Part shown: one piece after another, positions 7,832-15,624 of the stretch
Layout: each line of letters starts with the position of its first letter
How positions within the stretch are numbered: position 1 is the stretch's first letter
Source: Myxococcaceae bacterium
Lineage (GTDB): Bacteria; Myxococcota; Myxococcia; Myxococcales; Myxococcaceae
Direction: 5' to 3'
Length of the DNA: 64,000 bases
NCBI GenBank assembly: GCA_017881265.1
Contig: JADGRA010000003.1
Location: 37,088-101,087 of the forward strand
Notes under the pieces: generated by a model
Seen by the model: only the letters and a program-made list of their open reading frames with translations
What the model was told of the DNA's origin: nothing
The model's database searches: none
Position numbers and translations under genes: made by a program

Positions 7832-8535
7832 CGGTGCCCCTCCGCCGGCGGCGGCGCAGGCGTGGCCGGCTTCGGCATCATCCGCATGCTCACCAGCTGC
7901 GCCACCACCACCGCGATGTAGAACTGCCCGAAGACGGCCTCTATCCACGCGAGCGCCGCCGTCGTCGGGACGACGGGGGTGATGTCTCCGTAGCCCATGG
8001 TGGTCAACGTCACGATGCTGAAATAGCCAAAAAGAGAACGCCGGGCGTGCCAGCCCGTGAAGTGTGCACCGATGGAGGTGGTGATGGAGAAGGACCCCGG
8101 GGAGACATTCTCCGCCAGGGTGTAGAGGTTGGCGAACGCCGCCCCGGCGAGGACATAGCCGCACACCGCGCCCACCACCGCGTCGAAGTTGACGTCCTGG
8201 CGCTGGAAAATGGTCTGCAAGATGGTGACCGCCGCGAAGAAGAGGAACGCGCACATGAAGAGGTTGTGCAGCACCTCGGTCGTGTCCAGCGCCGGGCCGG
8301 CCAACAAATAGTGCCCCAAGTCGGCGAGCAGGGCCGGCACCCCCAGCAGCAAGCCAATGGTGCGCTGCTGCCGGGTGTCGAAGACCACCAGGAAGGTGAC
8401 CAGCACCACCAGGATGACGAGACAGACGAAAACCACCTCTCCCAGCGGCGTGGTGGAAAAGGACTGGAACGTCTCGGCCAGCACCGCGATGCCCAGCAGG
8501 ACGGAATGCTTTCTGGCGAGAAGGGCGTCGCGCAT
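7828..8535 (-). CDS. Two-pore-loop type potassium channel subunit
   Basis: 235 residues. Hydrophobic segments lie near 33-52, 60-72, 92-110, 118-140 and 195-215. The pore signature TTMGYGD is at about 178-184, the canonical K+ selectivity filter (TxGYGD), and it sits between the two last membrane helices as in the Ion_trans_2 family. No RCK or cyclic-nucleotide domain follows, so gating is not apparent. First gene of the channel / membrane protein / SDR / DUF1295 operon. Potassium selectivity is well supported by the filter; physiological role is not. Confidence 0.85.
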   Translation of the reverse strand: MRDALLARKHSVLLGIAVLAETFQSFSTTPLGEVVFVCLVILVVLVTFLVVFDTRQQRTIGLLLGVPALLADLGHYLLAGPALDTTEVLHNLFMCAFLFFAAVTILQTIFQRQDVNFDAVVGAVCGYVLAGAAFANLYTLAENVSPGSFSITTSIGAHFTGWHARRSLFGYFSIVTLTTMGYGDITPVVPTTAALAWIEAVFGQFYIAVVVAQLVSMRMMPKPATPAPPPAEGHR

Positions 8536-8624
8536 GGGGCGGCCCCAGGGGGCGGGGGGCCGACGGCAAACGGTACGTCAGGAGTCAGGCCCGGGCGACT
8601 TCCTTGCCGGCGGGGCGTCCGTCG

Positions 8625-10979
8625 TCAGGGCGTCCCCTGCTCCACGCTGCGGACGAATTGCTGCACCGCCGCCACGTTGGGGGCAGCCAGGGCAAGCTTG
8701 CGTGCCCAGCGGCGTGCGCCGTCCATGTCGCCCGCGTTGCGGTGCAACTGGACGAGGAGGGTGAGGACCTCGAGGTTGCCCGGGAAGCGCGCTTGCGTCT
8801 GTTCCAGCACTTTGAGGGCGCCGCTGTGGTTGCCGCTGTCCTGAAGGGCGACGGCGTAGACGTAGGCGAAGCGTGGGTTGGCGCTTCCCAGCCGCGCCGC
8901 CTTTTCCAGAAGCTGGAGGGCCTCCGCCTTGCGCCCCTGGCGCACCAGCGACAGGCCGAGGGCGTGGTAGGCGGGCGCATCCCCCGCATCCACCCGCAGC
9001 GCCTGCCGCAGCGTCTCTTCGGCCTCCTTCTCGTGGCCCGTACCCCGCAGCACCTCCGCCAGGTTGAGGTAGGCCGGTCCAAAAGTGGGGTCGCGCTGGA
9101 TGGACAGATGGAAGGCGGCTTCGGCCGCGGCCAGGTTGCCCAGGGCCAGCTCCAGCACGCCCAAGTTGTACTGGGCCTCGCTCCGGTCCGCGTCCGAGGC
9201 CAGCGAGGCGCGCCGCTCGCGCACGGCCACCTCCAGCGCGGCCCGCGTCGAGGCGTCCAACTCCCTCGACGGGACGCCCACCAGCGTCGCGGTGGCCTCC
9301 AGCCGGACGTCGCGGATGGGGTCGGCCAATAGCGGAGACGTAAGGCGCACCCGGGCGGGGACGTCGAGGCCGGCCAGGCTGTGGGCGGCGGCCCGGCGCA
9401 CCAGCGCGTCCGGGTCACGCGCCAGGGTGTCCAGCAGGGGGACCAGGCCCGGGTCCGGGTAGCCTTCCAGCAGTTCCACCGCCGTGGCCCGGACAATGGC
9501 CGGGAAGTTGGTGTCCGAGGCGGTGGCCATCAGCTTGTCGCCCGCGCCTGGAAGCCAGTGGCGCCCGGCGTGCAGCGCCTCCCCCCACTGCGGTCGGCCA
9601 GCCAGGGACGGCCACAGGGCGAGGGCCTTCTGGGCGCTCCAGCGCACCCCCTTGTCCGAATGGCAGCCGGTGCAGGCGTCGGGCGTGCCGAGAGTCTGGG
9701 CGAGGTCCGGCCGCGGAATACGGAAGGAGTGGTCGCGTCGCCCGTCCAGCACCATGTACGTCTTCATCCGCATGTGGCAGGAGACGCAACTCGCGCCGGG
9801 CGTGCCGGCCTGGTGGTGGTGGTGCTCGGGCGTGTCGAAGCGCGCCGCCAGGTGGCACTTGGTGCAGACGGGGTTGCCTTCCGCCCGCAGCTTCTTCGCG
9901 GCGTGTGGCTCATGGCAGTCCGAGCAGGTGACGCCCTTGAGGTACATTTTCGACTGCAGGAAGGAGCCGTACTCGAAAACCTCATCCCGGATTTGGCCAT
10001 CCGCCTCGTACAGTCCCTCCTCCAGAAGCGCGACGCGGTAGGCCTGGCCGAGTGGCGCGCCAGGCGTCGCCGTGGGCCACAGTTGCCCCCGGCGCGAGTG
10101 GCAGGCCCCGCACGTCTCCACCTCCACGCGTGAGACGGGGCCGTTGCGCTGCTGGGTGCCATTGCTGCCGACGGGCCCAAAGCTGGACAGCGAGGCCCCG
10201 TGCAGTGCGAAGGTGAGGCCCTTGAGGGGGTCCGAGGCGGGCTGCCCCCAGGCCACCCAGTCCAGGTGGCCGGAGGCCGGGCCGTGGCAGGCCTCGCAGG
10301 AGACGTTGCCCTCGCTGTAGGCCGTCTCGAAGCGGTCTGCGTCGGCGCGGTAATTCTTCTGGAAGGCCGTCGTGTGGCAGGCCCCGCACATGTAATTCCA
10401 GTTCTGCTGAGGACGTGTCCAGTGCAACGCATTGCGGAAGTCCATCCGCAACTCGTCCGGATACAGGTGGAACCAGCGCTGCCCACCCTCGGCCTTGCTG
10501 CGGCTGTCCCAGGCGATGCCCAGGCACTGCAGCCGGCCCCGGGGAAATTCCACGAGGTACTGCTGCAGCGGCTCAATCCCGAAGGTGAAGCGCACCGGAA
10601 ACTCCCCGGGCTTGCCGTCCGGCCCGTCGGTGCGGACGGCGAAGCCGCCGTCCCGGAGGAGAAACGTCGTACTCACCCCGTGGAAGCTGACGTGGGCGTC
10701 CTGGAAGTTTCCCAGCACCGTGGCGTCCGTCGCCGGCTGCATGGCCAGCCGGTGGTGGGACGTGGACCAGGCTTGCGTCTCGCCAGCGTGGCACTCCGCG
10801 CAGGAGGCCCCACCGACGTACGCCGCCGCAGCGGCCGCCCGGGGCTTCTTCGCGGACGCAGGCGCGGCGGGCGGCGTCTGGGGACAGCCTGCGAGCAGGA
10901 GCGCGGCAAGAACAGCGGCGGGGATGCGCGTCAGCCTCCACTGCCAGTCTGGCCGTCTGTTGCTGGTTGCCCTGTCCAC
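8625..10979 (-). CDS. Octahaem cytochrome c lipoprotein with HEAT-like and TPR regions
   Basis: A GTG start (10979) gives a lipoprotein signal with lipobox LAGC near residue 32; an ATG at 11054 would add 25 unlikely residues. Eight CxxCH haem motifs follow in the first ~480 residues (CAECH, CGACH, CEACH, CGACH, CSDCH, CTKCH, CVSCH, CTGCH), arranged as in cytochrome c554-related multihaem proteins. Residues about 490-590 look like HEAT/armadillo-type repeats (RATAVELLEGYPD, VRRAAAHSL, VRLEATATLVG), and the last ~200 are TPRs. Predicted outer-membrane or periplasmic electron-transfer protein combined with a protein-binding scaffold. It stands alone, without a neighbouring reductase. Confidence 0.85.
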   Translation of the reverse strand: MDRATSNRRPDWQWRLTRIPAAVLAALLLAGCPQTPPAAPASAKKPRAAAAAAYVGGASCAECHAGETQAWSTSHHRLAMQPATDATVLGNFQDAHVSFHGVSTTFLLRDGGFAVRTDGPDGKPGEFPVRFTFGIEPLQQYLVEFPRGRLQCLGIAWDSRSKAEGGQRWFHLYPDELRMDFRNALHWTRPQQNWNYMCGACHTTAFQKNYRADADRFETAYSEGNVSCEACHGPASGHLDWVAWGQPASDPLKGLTFALHGASLSSFGPVGSNGTQQRNGPVSRVEVETCGACHSRRGQLWPTATPGAPLGQAYRVALLEEGLYEADGQIRDEVFEYGSFLQSKMYLKGVTCSDCHEPHAAKKLRAEGNPVCTKCHLAARFDTPEHHHHQAGTPGASCVSCHMRMKTYMVLDGRRDHSFRIPRPDLAQTLGTPDACTGCHSDKGVRWSAQKALALWPSLAGRPQWGEALHAGRHWLPGAGDKLMATASDTNFPAIVRATAVELLEGYPDPGLVPLLDTLARDPDALVRRAAAHSLAGLDVPARVRLTSPLLADPIRDVRLEATATLVGVPSRELDASTRAALEVAVRERRASLASDADRSEAQYNLGVLELALGNLAAAEAAFHLSIQRDPTFGPAYLNLAEVLRGTGHEKEAEETLRQALRVDAGDAPAYHALGLSLVRQGRKAEALQLLEKAARLGSANPRFAYVYAVALQDSGNHSGALKVLEQTQARFPGNLEVLTLLVQLHRNAGDMDGARRWARKLALAAPNVAAVQQFVRSVEQGTP

Positions 10980-11091
10980 GCCCGGCTTGCCCTGCCTTTC
11001 CCCAGCCCCCAAAGGAAGGCGCAACCTCCCATAGCCGGCCGCGCTTTCTCTCAAAAAAAAGACGCTTGCCGGCCTTCCAGGGCGCAGCCCT

Positions 11092-11913
11092 TCAGAAGAG
11101 GAGTGCAGCGGTCATCCGCAGCTGCCACGTCGGCCCGCCGCTTGGGCGCCAGATGTTGTAGTAGGCGGCCGCATTCAGGTTGAGGGGAAGCCGTCCCAGC
11201 CGCAGAAGCTTGCCGCCGCCGCCGCCCACCGGGAACGTCCACTTGTTGCTGTAGGGCGCGGCCAGCCAGTTGGCGGTGATGAGGGGCGAGGTGGTGAGGT
11301 ACCAGCCGTCCTGGAAGTTGTAGTTGACGAAGTACTGCAGAAGGAAACTGTTGACGTTCTGGCTGCCCCCGCCGGCCCAGCTCCAGACGTTGTTGACCAG
11401 AATGCCCACCACCCACGGCCCTGGCATAGCCACCAGCACCGCGGAGGGGCCGAACGTCCACTTGGCTACCCCCAGGGCGGGGCTGGTGTTGGTGGGAAAG
11501 CCGAAGACGGGGCCCACCCCCCAGACCAGACCCCCGGGGTCTCTCGGCGAGATGAAGAGGGTGGTGTTGATGTTGCCGAGCCCGACGATGCTGCCGCCCT
11601 GGCCGTTGGGCTGGCTGATAATTGGGATGATGGTGCGGGTGATGAGGTTGAAGGTCCCCAGGTGGATGGGGATGACGGGCTGGATGTTGAGGACTTCCTG
11701 CACGGCATTGCTCGGCCCTACCCCGAAGTTGGTGTTGCTTTGGAAGGGCACCGTGATGAGGTCCGCCACCGGGTTCTGCGTCTTCTTGGCGAGCGCCTCG
11801 GCGTCGTCCTTTGCCGCTGGCCCCGGGGCGGCCGGTTCCCCCCCAGGGCCCGTGCCCTGGGCCAGCACCTTCGTGCCCAGCACCAGAAGCAGCAGCAGCC
11901 CGCGCTTCACCAT
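11092..11913 (-). CDS. Outer-membrane transporter-like protein (neuromedin-U-annotated family)
   Basis: 273 residues with a clear signal peptide (MVKRGLLLLLVLGTKVLAQ). The conserved stretch KKTQNPVADLITVPFQSNT, followed by VLNIQPVIPIHL and LITRTIIPII, is the hallmark of a family commonly annotated as transporter or neuromedin U in Gram-negative bacteria. Alternating short beta-strands and a terminal aromatic residue (ALLF) fit an outer-membrane beta-barrel. Cargo is unknown. It is divergent from the OmpA lipoprotein gene, with ~200 bases between their starts. Confidence 0.78.
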   Translation of the reverse strand: MVKRGLLLLLVLGTKVLAQGTGPGGEPAAPGPAAKDDAEALAKKTQNPVADLITVPFQSNTNFGVGPSNAVQEVLNIQPVIPIHLGTFNLITRTIIPIISQPNGQGGSIVGLGNINTTLFISPRDPGGLVWGVGPVFGFPTNTSPALGVAKWTFGPSAVLVAMPGPWVVGILVNNVWSWAGGGSQNVNSFLLQYFVNYNFQDGWYLTTSPLITANWLAAPYSNKWTFPVGGGGGKLLRLGRLPLNLNAAAYYNIWRPSGGPTWQLRMTAALLF

Positions 11914-12112
11914 GACGAGAGATAACCCCCGACGCCGAGCGTCAAGCGGGCCAGCGTAGGGGATTTTTGTGTTTCCTCCACGCCAAAACGTGCGCCGGGG
12001 CAGCGGTGCCGTTCCCTTTTGCACTCGGACCCACGTGCGGGCATTGTGCGCCGCAAGCGCCGTCCCGGGGCACTTCAGCCCGTCCACCCACAGCCCCGCC
12101 AGGAGAGTCCCC

Positions 12113-12808
12113 ATGTTGAGTGTCCTTCGTAACACCACCGCCGTCCTCGGCCTGGCGGCGCTGGCTGCCGGCTGCGGCGGCGTGTCCCAGGAGAAGTACA
12201 ACGCCGCCGTCACCGATGCGGACAAGTACAAGCAGGACGCCGCGGCGCAGGGCCAGCGCGTCACCGACTGCGAAGCCAAGCTGGGCGCCACGTCCACCAA
12301 GGTGACGGGACTCGAGCAGTCGAATGCGACGCTGGAGCAGAAGAATGACGACTACAAGCAGATGAGCGCCGCGCTGGCCGCCGACACGGCCGCGGGCCAG
12401 CTGGAGATTGCCAACCTGGCCGGCCTGGTCACCATCCGCCTGCCGGAGAAGCTGCTGTTTGCGCCCGGCTCGGCCGCCATCATCAAGGGGGGCAAGGCCG
12501 AGTTGAAGAAGGTGGCCGCCGCCATGAAGGGCGTCAGCAACCGTGTCTTCTACGTGGCCGGTAACACGGACAACAAGCCCATCAAGACGAAGCAGTTCCC
12601 CTCCAACTGGGAACTCTCCACGGCGCGCGCCCTGTCGGTGTTGCACTTCTTCATCGCCGAAGGCGTGGACCCGAAGACGCTGGGCGCGGCGGGCTATGCG
12701 CAGTTCCACCCCATCGCCTCCAACGACACCGCCGAGGGGCGGGCGAAGAATCGCCGCATCGACATCGGCATGGCCCCGCCGCCGAGCGACCTGCCCACCA
12801 TCAAGTAG
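12113..12808 (+). CDS. OmpA-family peptidoglycan-binding lipoprotein
   Basis: 231 residues: lipobox LAAGC at about 17-21, a coiled-coil-prone region (25-100: DADKYKQDAAAQGQRVTD and on), then an OmpA-like domain (about 105-220) with FAPGSAAIIKGGKAELKKV, AGNTDNKPIK and GRAKNRRIDI, the elements that bind diaminopimelate in peptidoglycan. It therefore likely tethers the outer membrane to the cell wall, as Pal does. ATG at 12113 follows AGGAGAG. The downstream hairpin at 12836-12866 probably ends transcription. Confidence 0.88.
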   Translation: MLSVLRNTTAVLGLAALAAGCGGVSQEKYNAAVTDADKYKQDAAAQGQRVTDCEAKLGATSTKVTGLEQSNATLEQKNDDYKQMSAALAADTAAGQLEIANLAGLVTIRLPEKLLFAPGSAAIIKGGKAELKKVAAAMKGVSNRVFYVAGNTDNKPIKTKQFPSNWELSTARALSVLHFFIAEGVDPKTLGAAGYAQFHPIASNDTAEGRAKNRRIDIGMAPPPSDLPTIK

Positions 12809-12835
12809 CCAGCACCGGCGCCCTGGCCATCGGAC

Positions 12836-12866
12836 GGAGGGCCCCCCGGCACCGGAGGGGCCTTCC
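12836..12866. terminator. Strong intergenic hairpin, probable bidirectional terminator
   Basis: GGAGGGCCCC (12836-12845) pairs with GGGGCCTTCC (12857-12866): ten pairs including one G-T, with an 11-base loop. It lies between two converging genes (OmpA and the flavin oxidoreductase) and abuts the stop codon of the latter. There is no U-tract, usual for very GC-rich genomes. Confidence 0.5.
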
Positions 12867-12867
12867 C

Positions 12868-13935
12868 CTAGAAGGCGCGCAGGTACTGCTTGGGGATGCG
12901 CCGTGCCCCGGGCTGCCCCAGCGCTTGGGCGGCGTGCAGCGGCCAGTACGGGTCGCGCAGCATCTCGCGCGCGAGCAGCACGAGGTCCGCGCCGCCCCCG
13001 CGCACGACGGCGTCGGCCTGGGCCGCGTCCGTCAGCATGCCCACCGCGGCGGTGGCCACCCCGGCCTCGGCGCGGATTTGGCGGGCGAAGGGCACCTGGT
13101 AGCCGGGCCCCACCGGGATGGAGGCCCCGGGGACGAGGCCGCCGGAGCTGCAGTCCAGAAGGTCCACTCCCTCGGCCTTCAGCCCCCGGCTGAGGGCGAC
13201 GCTGTCCTCGGCCGTCCAGCCACCCACCACCCAGTCGCTGCAGGACAGCCGGGCCAGCAGCGGCAGCCGCTCCGGCCACACGGCGCGGACGGCGCGCACC
13301 GTTTCCAGGGCGAAGCGGGTGCGGTTCTCGAAGGTGCCGCCGTATTGGTCCTGCCGGTGGTTGGACAGCGGCGAGAGGAAGCTGTGGGCGAGGTAGCCGT
13401 GGGCGAAGTGCAATTCCACGACGCGGAAGCCCGCGCCCAGGGCCCGCCGGGCGGCGGCCACGAAGGCTTCCTGCACGGTGCGGATGTCGCCCTCCGTCAT
13501 CTCGCGCGGCAGGACGGCCTCGGCCGAGAAGGGCAGGGCGCTCGGCGCGAGGGGCTCCCAGCCGCCTTCTTGGGGGGACAGCCCGCGGCCGCCTTCCCAG
13601 GGCACGGCCGAGCTCGCCTTGCGCCCTGCGTGGGCCAGCTGCACGCCGGGCACCGCGCCATGCGCCTCGACGAATCGCGCGATGCGGGCCAGCATCTCCA
13701 CGTGGGCGTCCTTCCAGATGCCCAAGTCCGCCGGCGTAATCCGCCCGCGGTCCTCCACCGCCGCGGCCTCCGTCATAACCAGGCCCGCCCCGCCCACGGC
13801 ACGCGAGCCGAGGTGCACCAGGTGCCAGTCGCCGGCAAAGCCGTCCTGGGAGCTGTACTCGCACATGGGCGAGACGCCGATGCGGTTGGGGAGGGTGACG
13901 CTACGCAGCGAGAGCGGGTCGAACAGGGAAGGCAT
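12868..13935 (-). CDS. NADH:flavin oxidoreductase, old yellow enzyme (YqjM type)
   Basis: 355 residues. Family marks of the YqjM-like OYEs: LPNRIGVSPMCEYSSQDG (FMN and substrate-binding Cys and Tyr), LGSRAVGGAGLVMTEAAAV, the active-site pair in ELHFAHGYLAHSF, and YGGTFENRTRF. The fold is a TIM barrel with FMN; the reaction is NAD(P)H-dependent reduction of activated C=C bonds. ATG 13935 chosen because residues before it are unrelated and Arg-rich. The neighbouring aminotransferase gene upstream is on the same strand, 38 bases away, so they may be cotranscribed. Confidence 0.88.
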   Translation of the reverse strand: MPSLFDPLSLRSVTLPNRIGVSPMCEYSSQDGFAGDWHLVHLGSRAVGGAGLVMTEAAAVEDRGRITPADLGIWKDAHVEMLARIARFVEAHGAVPGVQLAHAGRKASSAVPWEGGRGLSPQEGGWEPLAPSALPFSAEAVLPREMTEGDIRTVQEAFVAAARRALGAGFRVVELHFAHGYLAHSFLSPLSNHRQDQYGGTFENRTRFALETVRAVRAVWPERLPLLARLSCSDWVVGGWTAEDSVALSRGLKAEGVDLLDCSSGGLVPGASIPVGPGYQVPFARQIRAEAGVATAAVGMLTDAAQADAVVRGGGADLVLLAREMLRDPYWPLHAAQALGQPGARRIPKQYLRAF

Positions 13936-13973
13936 GGGGGAAGAAGGGGTAGTCGCCGCGGGCCCGGCGCGCC

Positions 13974-15458
13974 CTACAATTCGAAGAGGCGTTCCACCGA
14001 GTTGTCGGTGTCGTCCCGGACGTGGCGGAATTCGTTGGTGGTGCTGGAGTAGCGGTAATCGGTCCCCCACGCTTCGGCATGCTCGACGCAGCTGCGGACA
14101 GCCGCCGCCAGGGCGTGCACCTCCTCGGTGGTGGTGGTGGGGTGCAGCGAGATGCGCACCCAGCCTGGCTTCTCCGAGAGGTCGCCCCGGTCAATCTTCG
14201 AGGTGATGCGCTGCGAGCGATTGGGGTCGACGTGCAGCAGGTAGTGCCCGTAGGTTCCGGCGCAGGAACAGCCTCCGCGCACCTGGACGCCGAAGCGGTC
14301 GTTGAGCAGCCTCACCAACAGGTTGTAGTGCAGGTCCTCGACGTAGAACGAGACGATGGCCAGCCGGTCCTCGAGGTGGTCGGCGAGGATGTGCAGCCGG
14401 GGGATGGCGCGCAGCTCGCCGAGGAGGATGCGGAGCAGCTCGCGCTCTTGCTCGAGCATGCGCCCGGTGCCCATGGCCTCCTTCAGCTGCACCGCCAGCG
14501 CCGCCTTGATGGTCTGCAGGAAGCCCGGCGTTCCCCCGTCCTCGCGCGCCTCGATGTTGTCCACGAAGCTGTGCTGCTGCCAGGGGTTGGTCCAGTTCAC
14601 GGTGCCGCCGCCCGGCTGGTCCGGGACGCGGTTGTGGTACAGCTGTGAGTTGAAGACGAGGACGCCGGAGCTCCCCGGACCGCCGAGAAACTTGTGCGGC
14701 GAGAAGTACACGGCGTCCAGCCGCTCCAGCGGCTCGGCCGGGCGCATGTCGATGTCGACGTAGGGCGCCGACGCGGCGAAATCCACGAAGCAGTACCCGC
14801 CGTTCTCGTGCATGACGCGCGCCAGCGCGTGCACGGGGGTGCGGATGCCGGTGACGTTGGAGCAGTCGGTGAACGCCCCCAGCTTCAGCGGCCGCTCCCG
14901 GTAGCGCCCGAGCGCCTCGGCCAGGTTGGCCGGTGACACCTGGCCGAGCGCGTCCGGAGGGATGACTTCCACGTCGGCCACGGTTTCCAGCCAGGAGGTC
15001 TGGTTGGAATGGTGCTCCATGTGCGTGACGAAGACGACAGGCCGCAGCGCCTGCGGAAGCTGGCAGAAGGGCGCCAGCTGCTCCGGCAGACGCAAACCCA
15101 GCATCCGCTGCAGCTTGTTCACCACCGCCGTCATGCCCGAGCCCTGGGTGATGATGACATCGTCCGGTCCGGCGTGGACATGCCGCTTGAGGATGGCCTG
15201 GGCGTGCTGGTAGGCGCGCGTCATGGCGACGCCGGTGGTGCTGGACTCCGAGTGGGTGTTGCCCACCAGCGGCCCGAACTGCTGCAACAGGCACCTCTCA
15301 ATGGGCCCGTACAGCCGTCCGCTGGCCGTCCAGTCCGCGTACAGAAGCCGCTGCTCTCCGCACGGGCCGGCAAAGGCGTGGCGGATGCCGACGATGCCGT
15401 CGCGGAATTCCGCGAAAAAGCGAGCGAGCGGCCCTGCCTCTGGCGCGGGGAGGCGCAT
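13974..15458 (-). CDS. Class V aminotransferase (cysteine-desulfurase-like PLP enzyme)
   Basis: 494 residues. PLP enzyme of the class V fold: substrate loop LLYADWTASGRLYGPIE, GNTHSESSTTG, ITQGSGMTAVVNKL, MEHHSNQTSW, and the PLP lysine in SPHKFLGGPGSSG at about residue 256. A conserved cysteine loop RGGCSCAGTYGHYLL resembles the active-site loop of cysteine desulfurases but without the SufS/IscS consensus. No sulfur-carrier or Fe-S genes are near. Function is therefore only assigned to class level. No ribosome site is evident before ATG 15458; upstream residues are low complexity. Confidence 0.82.
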   Translation of the reverse strand: MRLPAPEAGPLARFFAEFRDGIVGIRHAFAGPCGEQRLLYADWTASGRLYGPIERCLLQQFGPLVGNTHSESSTTGVAMTRAYQHAQAILKRHVHAGPDDVIITQGSGMTAVVNKLQRMLGLRLPEQLAPFCQLPQALRPVVFVTHMEHHSNQTSWLETVADVEVIPPDALGQVSPANLAEALGRYRERPLKLGAFTDCSNVTGIRTPVHALARVMHENGGYCFVDFAASAPYVDIDMRPAEPLERLDAVYFSPHKFLGGPGSSGVLVFNSQLYHNRVPDQPGGGTVNWTNPWQQHSFVDNIEAREDGGTPGFLQTIKAALAVQLKEAMGTGRMLEQERELLRILLGELRAIPRLHILADHLEDRLAIVSFYVEDLHYNLLVRLLNDRFGVQVRGGCSCAGTYGHYLLHVDPNRSQRITSKIDRGDLSEKPGWVRISLHPTTTTEEVHALAAAVRSCVEHAEAWGTDYRYSSTTNEFRHVRDDTDNSVERLFEL

Positions 15459-15624
15459 GCAAGGGCGATTCTCACGCCTCGTGGCCTGCGCGCAAGGGGC
15501 CCCCCCTGGGCGACGGCGGCCCGCCCCGGGGCGACTTGCCGTCCCGTGCCTTGCATTTGTCACCCCGCGGGGGGGCGAAAAGCACACAGGATGGGCTTTG
15601 CTGACTTAACCTGCCGGATGGACC

